From Anaerovibrio sp. (GTDB taxonomy: Bacteria; Bacillota; Negativicutes; Selenomonadales; Selenomonadaceae), in assembly GCA_028691285.1 (NCBI GenBank), contig JAQUZO010000002.1, positions 1 to 50,448 of the forward strand: 50,448 nucleotides of DNA, in the 5' to 3' direction. The notes under the pieces were generated by a model that saw only the letters and a list, made by a program, of their open reading frames with translations, did no database searches and was not told where the DNA came from. The translations under genes were made by a program, and so were the position numbers. This document shows, one piece after another, positions 42,102-50,448 of this stretch; positions within the stretch are counted from its first letter, which is position 1, and every line of letters begins with the position of its first letter.

Positions 42102-43803
42102 TTTTTCTGTACCCCTCTTTTTTTACTTTTGCATAAGCGATCATTTCCCGCGCATTGTCCAGCGATGCCGATGTTACATTGGCACCGGATGCCATCCTGG
42201 CGATTTCATTGATGCGTTCTTCGTCAGACAGCGGATGGATCATCGTAGCGGCCTGGTCATTCACTACATGCTTGCTTATATACAAATGATTGTCTGCCAT
42301 ACAGGCAATCTGCGGCAAATGAGTGATGCAAAGGACCTGCTTGCCCGCAGCTACCATTGCAATGCGCTCAGCCACCATCTGAGCAGTCTTGCCTCCGATA
42401 CCGGTATCTATCTCGTCAAAAACCATACTGGCAGGAGAGGTATCCCGATACGCCATAACTGTTTTGACCGCCAGGGCTATCCTGGACAGCTCCCCGCCGG
42501 AAGCCACCTTCTGAATCGGCTTGGCCGGCTGTCCGGGATTGGCGGAAAAAAGGATCTCCAGCCTATCCCTGCCATTGCTGCCCAGCTCCCCTGAATCATC
42601 CACGGCAATTAAAAAACGGGCATCCGGCATCCCCAAAGCTGTCAAATGACCCTCCACAGCCCCGGATAAATCCATCGCTGCCTGTTTTCTCAGCTCTGTC
42701 AGCCTCAATGCGGCAGTCTCTGCCGCTGCCTTATTTTCAGACACCCTGGTCTCCAACACGGCAATATCATCATCATAGTTTTCGATATTGGCAAGCTCCT
42801 GCTGGCATTCAGCGCAATATGCCGCAATATCAGCAGTCGTCGCACCATATTTTCTGCGCAGCTTGTCTATGGTGTCCATGCGGCTCTGGAGCTTATCCAG
42901 CAGTCTGGAATCAAATTCCAGTGAATCCGCGTAGTCACGCACCTCATAACCGGCCTCCCTGACCTGTACCGCCGCATCCCTGAGAGTGTTGACTGCCTCC
43001 GTCAGAGAATCATCAAAACGGCTGAGGCTTTTCAGGCTTTCCACTGCCTCCTCCAAACTGCTGACTGCTCCCGGGCCATTCTGTCCGCCGCCATACAGCA
43101 GCTCGCAGGCAGTGCCGATATACCGGGAAATCTTTTCAGAATTCGTCATCTTATTGATGGAGCGCTGCAGCTCATCCTCTTCATTCTCCTGAAGCTGGGC
43201 CGCTTCGATTTCATTGATCTGCCAGCGAAGCATATCCAGCCGCTGCTCATAGTCCCGCGAAGAAGCCTTCTTATCCGCCAGCTCTTTTGCCGCAGCCCTG
43301 TACACCTGATATGGCTTCCTGTAATCTGACAGAGCCTGCTGCACCTCAGGGTTCGCTTCATCCACCAGTGCAGACTGGCTCTCCTGCTTCAAAAGGGACA
43401 GATTTTCATTCTGCCCGTGAATATCCACCAGCAGCGTGCCCAGCTCCTTGAGCACAGACAAAGTAGTATGACAGCCATTGATCAGGATACTGCCCCTGCC
43501 GCTCCTGGTAATCTGGCGGGTAATAATCAGCTCACCGCCGTCTGTACTGATGAGCTGCTCCTGCAAAAAGCCTGTCACCTTCGGCTGCTCCTCCAGCGAA
43601 AATACAGCCTCTACCCGCAGCCAGTCACAGCCGCTGCGAATCAGATCCGTGGACAAGCGGCTGCCCAGCATGGCTCCCAATGCATCAATCAAAATAGATT
43701 TGCCTGCACCGGTTTCACCCGTCAATATATTCAAGCCCTTATCAAATTCAATCTGGATATGCTCCAAAAGAGCAAAATTCCAAACAGTAAGCGTATTCAG
43801 CAT
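42094..43803 (-). CDS. recN: DNA repair protein RecN
   Basis: This 569-residue SMC-like ATPase acts early in double-strand break repair. The N-terminal MLNTLTVWNFALLEHIQIEF and Walker A GETGAGKSILIDA are typical. Long coiled-coil arms fill residues about 150-380, and the C-terminal part has the signature SGGELSRIALAVK and Walker B MVFDEIDTGIGG. It follows argR by 32 bases and overlaps the Nudix gene. Confidence 0.95.
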   Translation of the reverse strand: MLNTLTVWNFALLEHIQIEFDKGLNILTGETGAGKSILIDALGAMLGSRLSTDLIRSGCDWLRVEAVFSLEEQPKVTGFLQEQLISTDGGELIITRQITRSGRGSILINGCHTTLSVLKELGTLLVDIHGQNENLSLLKQESQSALVDEANPEVQQALSDYRKPYQVYRAAAKELADKKASSRDYEQRLDMLRWQINEIEAAQLQENEEDELQRSINKMTNSEKISRYIGTACELLYGGGQNGPGAVSSLEEAVESLKSLSRFDDSLTEAVNTLRDAAVQVREAGYEVRDYADSLEFDSRLLDKLQSRMDTIDKLRRKYGATTADIAAYCAECQQELANIENYDDDIAVLETRVSENKAAAETAALRLTELRKQAAMDLSGAVEGHLTALGMPDARFLIAVDDSGELGSNGRDRLEILFSANPGQPAKPIQKVASGGELSRIALAVKTVMAYRDTSPASMVFDEIDTGIGGKTAQMVAERIAMVAAGKQVLCITHLPQIACMADNHLYISKHVVNDQAATMIHPLSDEERINEIARMASGANVTSASLDNAREMIAYAKVKKEGYRKNG

Positions 43804-43835
43804 GCTTATCCCCTATTCTGCCGCTTTGACCGTCC

Positions 43836-44303
43836 TCATGCCCCCATTGACATAGTCTTCAACCGAATGACAATGCCCTTGGCAAGTTCCTTTTGCTTAA
43901 CTATCGCCAGTACCGTATCATCACCGGCCACCGTGCCGATGATTTCCGGCCAGTGCGCATTATCCAAAGCAAAGGCCACCGTACCTCCTGCACTGGGATG
44001 CGTTTTTATCACTACAATATTTTCGCTGTAATCAATTTTGGTCACTACATCCTGAAAAATCTTCTGCAGCTTCGACTCAGAATGTACCTGCTGTACATCC
44101 ATCGGATAGGAATAACGATATTTGCCATGGCCGTAAGGAATCTTTACCAGATGCAGCTCCTTGATGTCTCTGGATACGGTGGCCTGAGTCACCTCTATCT
44201 TCTGCTCCTTGAGCGCTGCTGCCAGCTCCTCCTGGGTTTCTATGATCTGCGCCTCTATGATTGCCTTTATTTTTGCCTGACGATAGTTTTTCAAAAGTCT
44301 CAC
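43836..44303 (-). CDS. argR: Arginine repressor
   Basis: This 155-residue regulator has the N-terminal winged helix with the family motif ATVSRDIKELHLVKIP and the C-terminal arginine-binding hexamerisation domain (TIAGDDTVL-like motif seen as GTVAGDDTVLAIV). In Firmicutes AhrC/ArgR controls arginine synthesis and catabolism. Its place between nadK and recN is a common conserved neighbourhood. I find no arg genes in the window. Confidence 0.95.
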   Translation of the reverse strand: MRLLKNYRQAKIKAIIEAQIIETQEELAAALKEQKIEVTQATVSRDIKELHLVKIPYGHGKYRYSYPMDVQQVHSESKLQKIFQDVVTKIDYSENIVVIKTHPSAGGTVAFALDNAHWPEIIGTVAGDDTVLAIVKQKELAKGIVIRLKTMSMGA

Positions 44304-44313
44304 CTCACACTTT

Positions 44314-45165
44314 TTAAAGATTGCGCCACAGCTTTTTCTTTAAAGTATAATAATAATTTCGATCCTCGAATTTTATGATTTTGGAAGGATTCTTCGCCTT
44401 GCGTACAGTGACTTCATCTCCCGGCAGCAGCGGATAGCTCTCCTGCCCGTCCAGCGTAATCTGGATGTCCTGATGCACTGCCGCTATATGGATCCTCACC
44501 TTGTCCTCATCCGGAATCACCATCGGCCGCACCTCCAGAGTATGCGGACAAATAGGGGTAAGCAGCAGTGCCTTGACTGCCGGATTGATGACAGGCCCGC
44601 CTGCTGACAAAGAATACGCTGTAGAACCCGTAGCAGTGGAAATGATAACTCCATCGGCCTTGTAATCCGTCAGCCGGCAGCCGTCCACGCTCACTCCCAG
44701 ATGCAGCATCCGGGAAACACTGCCCTTGCTGATAACCATATCATTCAGTGCATGTCCCAAAAAACGCTTTTCGCCGCGGCTGTACTGGGAGCTTGAAATC
44801 ACCGTGCGCTCTTCAATATAATATTCGTCATTCAGCAGCTTCTGCAGCCGCCTTTCCAGCTCCGGGACTTCAATATCTGCCAGAAAGCCGACATTGCCGA
44901 TGTTGATGCCGCAGCAGGGTATATCCTGGGCGTACAGCTGACGGCATACGCCCAGCAGGGTGCCGTCACCGCCAATGCTCAGACCAATGTCCACCTGCTG
45001 CTCATCCAGCTTCTGCACGCCAAGTTCACTGCAGCCAAAAGCACCTGCGGCATTTTCCTGCATCACCAGGCGTACGGCTTTATCCTTAAAAAAGGTTATA
45101 ATACGCTCCAATACGCCAGCAGATTCTTTTTTTTCTATATTTGGAAAAATTGCTATTGTTTTCAT
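44314..45165 (-). CDS. nadK: NAD kinase
   Basis: This 283-residue enzyme phosphorylates NAD+ to NADP+. The catalytic motif GGDGT is in SIGGDGTLLG, the NE/D-type motif corresponds to NIGNVGFLADIE, and the third motif is ATGSTAYSLSAGGP. It lies between tlyA (52 bases) and argR (10 bases) in the usual Firmicutes order. Confidence 0.95.
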   Translation of the reverse strand: MKTIAIFPNIEKKESAGVLERIITFFKDKAVRLVMQENAAGAFGCSELGVQKLDEQQVDIGLSIGGDGTLLGVCRQLYAQDIPCCGINIGNVGFLADIEVPELERRLQKLLNDEYYIEERTVISSSQYSRGEKRFLGHALNDMVISKGSVSRMLHLGVSVDGCRLTDYKADGVIISTATGSTAYSLSAGGPVINPAVKALLLTPICPHTLEVRPMVIPDEDKVRIHIAAVHQDIQITLDGQESYPLLPGDEVTVRKAKNPSKIIKFEDRNYYYTLKKKLWRNL

Positions 45166-45217
45166 TGCGCACCTGTCTTTTTCAATCCACGATACCGTGC
45201 AGTACCCTCAAAAGCTG

Positions 45218-46027
45218 CTACTTGTCAAGAGCATCATGAGCAGCCTGAACAGTCTGCAGAATAAGCTCGTCGCTTACTGCATCCACAGCCTCCTGCGACT
45301 TAGTGAGCCAGATAAGATATTCTATGTTGCCCTCCGGCCCCTTGACCGGAGAAAAGGTCAGCGCCAAAGGGATCAGGTTCATCTGGCGTACCACGGATAC
45401 CACATGGAACACCACTTCCTCATGTACGCGGGCATCCCTCACCACGCCTTTTTTGCCGATTTTTTCCCTGCCGGCTTCAAACTGCGGCTTGATCAAAGCC
45501 ACAATCTCTCCTACAGGCTGCAGCATACCGCTGACTGCAGGCAAAACCTTTTCCAGAGAAATGAATGCCACATCAATAGAAGCCAAATCCACCGGTTCTC
45601 CCAGCTGTTCAGCAGTGACATTCCGGACATTGGTCCTTTCCATATTGATGACCCGTTCATCTGTACGCAGGCTCCAGGCAAGCTGCCCATAGCCTACATC
45701 AATGGCAAAGACCTTTACGGCACCATTTTGCAGCATGCAATCCGTAAAGCCGCCCGTCGAGGCACCTATGTCTGCTGCCGTCTTGCCCGCCAGCGACACG
45801 CCGAACTCCCTGATTGCCTTCTCCAGCTTCAGCCCGCCGCGGCTGACATAGGGAAGAGTATTGCCCAAAAGACGGATTTCGGCCTCAGCCTTGACCATCG
45901 TGCCTGCTTTGTCTATTTTCTGGCCATCCACCAGTACCAGCCCCGCCATGATTGTTGTTTTTGCTCTTTCCCTGCTCTGAACAAGGTTCCTTCTGACCAG
46001 CAGAGCATCCAACCGTTCCTTTGCCAT
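45218..46027 (-). CDS. tlyA: TlyA family rRNA (cytidine-2'-O)-methyltransferase
   Basis: This 269-residue protein has an N-terminal S4 RNA-binding domain (RLDALLVRRNLVQSRERAK) and a C-terminal FtsJ-like methyltransferase with the SAM-binding ADIGASTGGFTDCML. Characterised TlyA enzymes methylate cytidines in 16S and 23S rRNA; some relatives are called hemolysins. It overlaps dxs by one base. Confidence 0.92.
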   Translation of the reverse strand: MAKERLDALLVRRNLVQSRERAKTTIMAGLVLVDGQKIDKAGTMVKAEAEIRLLGNTLPYVSRGGLKLEKAIREFGVSLAGKTAADIGASTGGFTDCMLQNGAVKVFAIDVGYGQLAWSLRTDERVINMERTNVRNVTAEQLGEPVDLASIDVAFISLEKVLPAVSGMLQPVGEIVALIKPQFEAGREKIGKKGVVRDARVHEEVVFHVVSVVRQMNLIPLALTFSPVKGPEGNIEYLIWLTKSQEAVDAVSDELILQTVQAAHDALDK

Positions 46028-47913
46028 TAATCCATACCACCAACATTCTCAATAATCCTGTCTGCTATCTGCTGAGGCAGCAAGCCGCAAAGCTCCAGAA
46101 GCTGCGGACAGGAGCCCTGCTCAATAAATTCATCCCTGATGCCAAAACGCATCGTCTCAACACTCAGCTTCCTGTCTGACAAAAACTCCAGCACCGCAGA
46201 ACCAAAGCCGCCTGCCAGGGCATTTTCCTCCAAAGTGACCCACAGCTGCGGCCGACTGGCTGCCAGCTCTGCCAAAAGCTCACAGTCCAGAGGCTTGACA
46301 AAGCGCATATTGACCACTGTAGTCTTGAAGTTGGCCATATTCAGAAGCCTAGCTGCCTCCACTGCCTGTTTGACCATGCTGCCGAGAGCCAACAGGACAA
46401 TGCCCCTGCCATCACCGGAAAGGATTTCTCCCTTGCCGACAGGCAGCGCAGTAAACCCCAGATCCAGCTCCGCCCCGGCTGCGGAACCACGCGGATAACG
46501 CACTGCTGATGGTCCATTGTATTTAGAGGCCGTATAAAGCATATTGCGCAGCTCATTTTCGTCCTTAGGAGCCATCACTACCATATTGGGAATATGGCGC
46601 AGATAGGAATAATCAAAAACGCCGTGATGCGTAGCTCCGTCCGCTCCAACCAGTCCCGCTCTGTCCAGACAAAGAGTGACCGGCAGCTTTTGCAGGCAGA
46701 CATCATGCAGGATTTGGTCATAAGCCCGCTGGGCAAAGGTTGAATACAGTGCCACCATCGGATGTGCGCCTGCCGCTGCCATCCCCGCCGCCATAGTGAC
46801 GGCATGCTCCTCTGCGATTCCCACATCAAAAAAACGCTCCGGGAAGTCCCTGGCAAATTTCTTCAGACCTGTACCTGATGGCATGGCCGCCGTAATTGCC
46901 AGAATACTGTTGTCCTCACAGGCCAGCTCCAGCATGGTATGCCCGAAAATATCCGTATAGGACGGAGGCGCCGAAGGATTTTTTATGGGCTCGCCTGTCG
47001 CCTTGTTGAACCTGCTGATGCCATGGAATTTATTGGGATTTTCCTCTGCCGGAGTATATCCCTTGCCCTTCCTGGTACGCACATGCACCAGAACTGGCCC
47101 ATCCAGCTGGTTCAGCTGGCGGAAGACCTCCTGCATGCCCTCGATATTATGTCCATCCAAAGGGCCAACATAGGTAAAGCCCATTTCCTCAAACCAGCTG
47201 CCTGAGGTGATGGCCGCCTTGACCCCCTCCTTGAGGCATTCTGCAGTTTTCAGCACAGTATCCCCGATATGTGGTATGTTTTTGATAAAGCCCCCCAAAT
47301 CCTTCTTTACCTTGGCATACTGCGGGGCCAGCTTAATGCGGGACAGATATTCCGACATGGCGCCAACATTTTTATCGATGGACATTTCATTGTCATTCAA
47401 AATGACAATCAGCCTTTTCCCGGAGGAGCCTGCATAATTCAGCCCCTCATAAGCCTCACCGCCGGTAAGGGCACCATCACCGATGATGGCAATGACATTA
47501 TACGACTTGCCCTCCAGATCTCGCACAATGGACATGCCTACTGCCGCTGAGATAGAGGTGCTGGCATGCCCCACGCCAAAGGCATCACAGGGAGATTCCT
47601 CCCGCTTTGGAAAGCCGGTAATGCCGTGCAGCTGCCGCAATGTGGCGAAGTTTTCCCGCCGTCCGGTCAAAATCTTATGTGCATAGGCTTGGTGGCCTAC
47701 ATCCCAAACAATCTTATCGCTCTCAGGATTGAACACACTGTATAAAGCCAAAGTCAAATCCACCGTGCCCAGGCTCGGTGCCAAATGGCCGCCGTTCTGA
47801 GCACAGGTGTCAATAATCATGCGCCGAAGCTCTGCTGAAAGTATCTGCAGATGCGAAAGGGATATTTGTTGAATATCAGCAGGACGCTTGATGCGGTCTA
47901 ATATCTGTTCCAA
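46027..47913 (-). CDS. dxs: 1-Deoxy-D-xylulose-5-phosphate synthase
   Basis: This 628-residue TPP enzyme condenses pyruvate with glyceraldehyde 3-phosphate, the first step of the non-mevalonate isoprenoid route. Visible marks are DVGHQAYAHKILTGR, the TPP motif GDGALTGGEAYEGLN with later NDN, the catalytic Glu in IAEEHAVTMAAGMA and DRAGLVGADGATHHG. It lies between ispA and tlyA, so precursor supply and prenyl chain synthesis are coupled in one transcript. Confidence 0.96.
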   Translation of the reverse strand: MEQILDRIKRPADIQQISLSHLQILSAELRRMIIDTCAQNGGHLAPSLGTVDLTLALYSVFNPESDKIVWDVGHQAYAHKILTGRRENFATLRQLHGITGFPKREESPCDAFGVGHASTSISAAVGMSIVRDLEGKSYNVIAIIGDGALTGGEAYEGLNYAGSSGKRLIVILNDNEMSIDKNVGAMSEYLSRIKLAPQYAKVKKDLGGFIKNIPHIGDTVLKTAECLKEGVKAAITSGSWFEEMGFTYVGPLDGHNIEGMQEVFRQLNQLDGPVLVHVRTRKGKGYTPAEENPNKFHGISRFNKATGEPIKNPSAPPSYTDIFGHTMLELACEDNSILAITAAMPSGTGLKKFARDFPERFFDVGIAEEHAVTMAAGMAAAGAHPMVALYSTFAQRAYDQILHDVCLQKLPVTLCLDRAGLVGADGATHHGVFDYSYLRHIPNMVVMAPKDENELRNMLYTASKYNGPSAVRYPRGSAAGAELDLGFTALPVGKGEILSGDGRGIVLLALGSMVKQAVEAARLLNMANFKTTVVNMRFVKPLDCELLAELAASRPQLWVTLEENALAGGFGSAVLEFLSDRKLSVETMRFGIRDEFIEQGSCPQLLELCGLLPQQIADRIIENVGGMD

Positions 47914-47927
47914 AAAACTCGCCCCTT

Positions 47928-48806
47928 TTATTTATTTCTTTCCAGCAGCATCTGTACCAGCTCCCTCAGGAACTGAGCTTCTGCGCCGAAAGTGTCCAGC
48001 GCCTCCAGAGCCTGCGCTGCAGTATCAGCCGCCAGCCCACGGGCTTCCTCCAAAGAGCTGAGCGTAACATAGGTAGACTTGTTGTTGCGCTCGTCGCTGC
48101 CTACAGGCTTGCCTATTACAGACTCGTCTCCCACCACATCCAAAATATCATCTGTAATCTGGAAGGCCAGGCCAAAGCAGTCTGCACATTCAGTCAATGC
48201 CTCGAGCTGTTTGTCCGAGGCTCCGCCCAAAAGGGCACCGCTGCGGATTGCTGCCCGAAAAAGCGCACCTGTTTTACCCATGTGCATGGTGCGAAGCTGC
48301 TCCATGGAAATTCTCTTTCCCTCCGACAGCATATCTATTACCTGACCGCCTACCATTCCATTCGGTCCCGCTGCAATGCTTATTTCCCTGACTACCTGCA
48401 GCAGTACCTCCGCTGGTACCCCCTGCTGACGCAGGATGACCTCAAAGGCCTGGGTCAAAAGAGCATCTCCTGCCAAAATAGCCAATGCCTCACCATAGAC
48501 CTTGTGATTGGTCAGCTTGCCCCGCCGGTAATCATCATTGTCCATCGCAGGCAGATCATCATGGATGAGAGAATATGTATGGATCATTTCCATGCCGCAG
48601 GCAGCCTGTATGAAATCTGTTCCCCTGGCACCCACAGCATCCGCAGCCGCCATGACAAGAATCGGACGCAGCCGTTTCCCTCCTGCTGTCAGGCTGTATT
48701 TCATCGATGCAGCCAGCTCTGGCACCAGAGCATTTTCCTCGCCCAGTTCCCTGAGCAGTGCGGCTTCCACCAGCCTGATGCGCTCATTCCATTTTTCCTT
48801 GTCCAT
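47928..48806 (-). CDS. ispA: Polyprenyl (farnesyl/geranyl) diphosphate synthase
   Basis: This 292-residue trans-prenyltransferase has both Asp-rich motifs: DDLPAMDNDDYRRGK (first) and FQITDDILD (second). The GGKRLRP start motif is also present. The chain-length region before the first motif (EMIHTYSLIH) is typical of farnesyl diphosphate synthases in this position of Firmicutes genomes. It overlaps xseB by one base and precedes dxs by 14 bases. Confidence 0.94.
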   Translation of the reverse strand: MDKEKWNERIRLVEAALLRELGEENALVPELAASMKYSLTAGGKRLRPILVMAAADAVGARGTDFIQAACGMEMIHTYSLIHDDLPAMDNDDYRRGKLTNHKVYGEALAILAGDALLTQAFEVILRQQGVPAEVLLQVVREISIAAGPNGMVGGQVIDMLSEGKRISMEQLRTMHMGKTGALFRAAIRSGALLGGASDKQLEALTECADCFGLAFQITDDILDVVGDESVIGKPVGSDERNNKSTYVTLSSLEEARGLAADTAAQALEALDTFGAEAQFLRELVQMLLERNK

Positions 48807-49057
48807 TACTGTTCCCCCTCAATCACCAGCTCCTGCTCCGTCACACTGCCATCAGGTGACACCTGCAGAAGAATGTCCATCTGCTGTTCTGCTTTTTTCA
48901 GTGCTTCCAGACATTTTCCTGACAGCTCTATGCCTTTGGTATAATCTGCCATGATTTCATCAAGACCGGCCTCACCATTTTCCAGCCGTTCTACAATCTG
49001 CTCCAGATCCTGCAGATTTTTTTCAAAAGAAGCCTCTTTCCTGCGCGGCATACTCAT
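48806..49057 (-). CDS. xseB: Exodeoxyribonuclease VII, small subunit
   Basis: This 83-residue helical protein is the small subunit that assembles with XseA. The start FEKNLQDLEQIVERLENGEAGL is the XseB signature. It overlaps xseA by four bases and ispA by one, so it is tightly coupled with both. Confidence 0.93.
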   Translation of the reverse strand: MSMPRRKEASFEKNLQDLEQIVERLENGEAGLDEIMADYTKGIELSGKCLEALKKAEQQMDILLQVSPDGSVTEQELVIEGEQ

Positions 49058-50256
49058 ACCTCCTCTATGCTGGTAACCCGTGCTGCAAAAGCACCATCAG
49101 AAACCTGCACTCTTATTATTTCATCAGCAGCCAGACTGTTTATGCTCGATACAACAGCACCGTCTTTTTTCTGCACAAGGCCATAGCCCCTGCGCAGAAT
49201 GCCCAGTGGATTCACCAGCTCCAGCTTATCTGTCAGATGTGCTATTCGCTGCCTGCGCTCTTTAAGCTGCCGTCCTGCACCTTGCCGCAGCCGTTCCCGC
49301 AGCATATCAAGACGCTGGTGCCGTTCAGCGAGCATGGATTTCGGCTGGCTCATCACAGTTCTCTGCAGCAGTCCCTGCAGCCTGGCAGCCCTGGTTTCCA
49401 ACCTGCGGCGCAGACTGTTTCTCATACGCAGCTTCATACTGTCCAGCTGCCCTGATATTTCCCGTATGTCCCGCACGGCCAGCTCCGCTGCCTGCGACGG
49501 TGTAGCAGCTCTTTTATCTGCTGCAAAATCTGCCAAAGTGAAATCTGTTTCATGGCCTACTGCCGAGATAACCGGTATGCGGGAGCGAAAAATCGCCCGC
49601 ACCACAATTTCCTCATTGAATGCCCACAAATCCTCTATTGACCCGCCGCCTCTGCCGACGATCAGCACATCGACAGGATATTGCCTGCTGAAAAAATCTA
49701 TTGCTGCTGCAATCTGCTCCGACGAACCCTCTCCCTGCACCTGCACCGGCTTCAATACCAGCTGCACCGCTGGGAAACGCCGTTTGGCAACGCGATAAAT
49801 ATCCCTGAGCACCGCTCCTGACGGTGAGGTAACGATACCTATTTTTTTAGGGTACACCGGCAGGTTCTTTTTATGCGCAGCATCAAAAAGCCCTTCCCCT
49901 GCCAGTTTTTCTTTCAGCTGCTCAAAAGCCGCCGCCAAATCGCCTATGCCATCCGCAGCCATATTGCTGACATAAAGCTGATATCTGCCTCCGTCTGTAT
50001 AAACATTGACTGCTCCTGCCGCAATCACCTGCATTCCGTCCTGAGGCTGGAACCTCATCCTTTGGGCATTGCTTCTGAACATAACACAGGGAATGAGCGC
50101 GCCCTTGTCCTTTAAATTAAAATAGCAGTGTCCGGAGCTGTATTTTTTAAAGTTAGAAATCTCTCCCGTCACAGCTATATTTTTCAGAGCATTGTCCCCG
50201 GCTATTAAATTTGCAAGATACTTTGTCAGTTCACTGACCGTTACGACCCTGGACAT
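49054..50256 (-). CDS. xseA: Exodeoxyribonuclease VII, large subunit
   Basis: This 400-residue catalytic subunit degrades single-stranded DNA from both ends. The OB-fold start is VTVSELTKYLANLI; the catalytic region shows TSPSGAVLRDI, IVGRGGGSIEDLWAFN, and AVGHETDFTLADFAADKRA with ATPSQAAEL. A long basic coiled coil follows. The track starts at 50277; I choose the ATG at 50256 (MSRVVTV) because AAAGGAGAG lies just upstream. A hairpin in the gap to nusB (about 50272..50318) could partly terminate nusB transcription. Confidence 0.94.
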   Translation of the reverse strand: MSRVVTVSELTKYLANLIAGDNALKNIAVTGEISNFKKYSSGHCYFNLKDKGALIPCVMFRSNAQRMRFQPQDGMQVIAAGAVNVYTDGGRYQLYVSNMAADGIGDLAAAFEQLKEKLAGEGLFDAAHKKNLPVYPKKIGIVTSPSGAVLRDIYRVAKRRFPAVQLVLKPVQVQGEGSSEQIAAAIDFFSRQYPVDVLIVGRGGGSIEDLWAFNEEIVVRAIFRSRIPVISAVGHETDFTLADFAADKRAATPSQAAELAVRDIREISGQLDSMKLRMRNSLRRRLETRAARLQGLLQRTVMSQPKSMLAERHQRLDMLRERLRQGAGRQLKERRQRIAHLTDKLELVNPLGILRRGYGLVQKKDGAVVSSINSLAADEIIRVQVSDGAFAARVTSIEEV

Positions 50257-50319
50257 ACACTCTCCTTTGACAGACAAAGGAGCTGCTTCAGCATAGACCT
50301 TACACCAGCAGCCCCAAAA

Positions 50320-50448
50320 TCACCTGCGCATTATAGCACCCAAAATACCGTTGACAAAGCGGCCGGAATCATCAGTGCCATACTTCTTGGCCAGCTCTAC
50401 CGCCTCATTGATGACAATATTGGGGGTTATTTTATCTTCTCTGAAATT
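50320..50448 (-). CDS. nusB: Transcription antitermination factor NusB (partial, C-terminal part)
   Basis: The last 42 codons of NusB are at the right edge; the start lies beyond the window. The visible sequence contains [20 protein letters not shown] followed by [11 protein letters not shown], which is the conserved C-terminal signature of NusB. NusB binds boxA RNA with NusE in the rRNA antitermination complex. In many Firmicutes it stands just before xseA, as here. The identification rests on the C-terminal part only. Confidence 0.92.
   Translation of the reverse strand, partial: NFREDKITPNIVINEAVELAKKYGTDDSGRFVNGILGAIMRR

Noticed and set aside
1-50448. CRISPR array, prophage, complete transposon or tRNA genes
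   Set aside because: I saw no regularly spaced repeats, no integrase or transposase motifs and no tRNA-like clover-leaf sequences while reading both strands by eye; this is not a computed search.

Overview
The window is a dense bacterial chromosome segment of mid GC content. Thirty-four of the 35 genes I call lie on the minus strand, including two cut by the window edges; only the SGNH/GDSL hydrolase (36728..38356) is on the plus strand. I see no tRNA, rRNA, insertion sequence or CRISPR array. RNase J, ScpAB, ArgR, TlyA-NadK-RecN clustering, a DUF1292 protein, an AdoCbl riboswitch, a periplasmic-type CbiK and a membrane-bound group 4 [NiFe] hydrogenase together suggest a strictly anaerobic Firmicutes-lineage organism. 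My best inference is the Negativicutes (Acidaminococcaceae/Selenomonadaceae-like), but no rRNA is present to confirm it.

Layout from left to right. 1-419: start of a TtcA-family PP-loop protein. 515-811: DUF1292 protein with its own promoter and terminator. 886-1836: an Abi_2/AbiF-type HEPN protein directly behind a six-gene Hyf/Hyc-like [NiFe] hydrogenase operon (1867-9158, order B-C-E-F-G-I, with two subunit fusions). 9223-10563: D-serine dehydratase. 10688-12826: PAS-like/REC/degenerate GGDEF/EAL signalling protein. 13008-17500: cobalamin operon btuF-btuD-btuC-cbiK behind a consensus promoter, an AdoCbl riboswitch and an intrinsic terminator. 17580-22951: pckA, thrC, ybaK and a 442-residue membrane-anchored protein of unknown function. 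23082-26386: a sodium:solute symporter and NAD synthetase. 26570-28453: RNase J with a 67-residue ferredoxin:thioredoxin-reductase-like protein. 28833-34969: branched-chain amino acid operon ilvN-ilvC-leuC-leuD-leuB-ilvB. 35184-36571: a CYTH-domain protein and MurB. 36728-38356: SGNH hydrolase on the plus strand. 38461-50448: a long housekeeping cluster (nusB, xseA, xseB, ispA, dxs, tlyA, nadK, argR, recN, a Nudix hydrolase, an M50 protease, trpS, scpA, scpB).

How the parts fit. The hydrogenase would couple H2 turnover to ion translocation, but no formate dehydrogenase, HyfA or Hyp maturation genes are here, so its electron donor must be encoded elsewhere. The cobalamin operon combines uptake with a secreted chelatase under B12 feedback. 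The ilv/leu operon holds most of the valine/leucine pathway, without ilvD and leuA. The right-hand cluster mixes isoprenoid precursor synthesis with DNA repair and chromosome segregation.

The points most worth a second look are: the HEPN Abi gene riding on the hydrogenase operon; the atypical hydrogenase large subunit (His to Asn in the L1 motif and no C-terminal extension); a hairpin at the 5' end of the B12 leader that can compete with the aptamer's P1 helix; the FTR-like protein beside RNase J; and a possible attenuator or small RNA in the RNase J leader.
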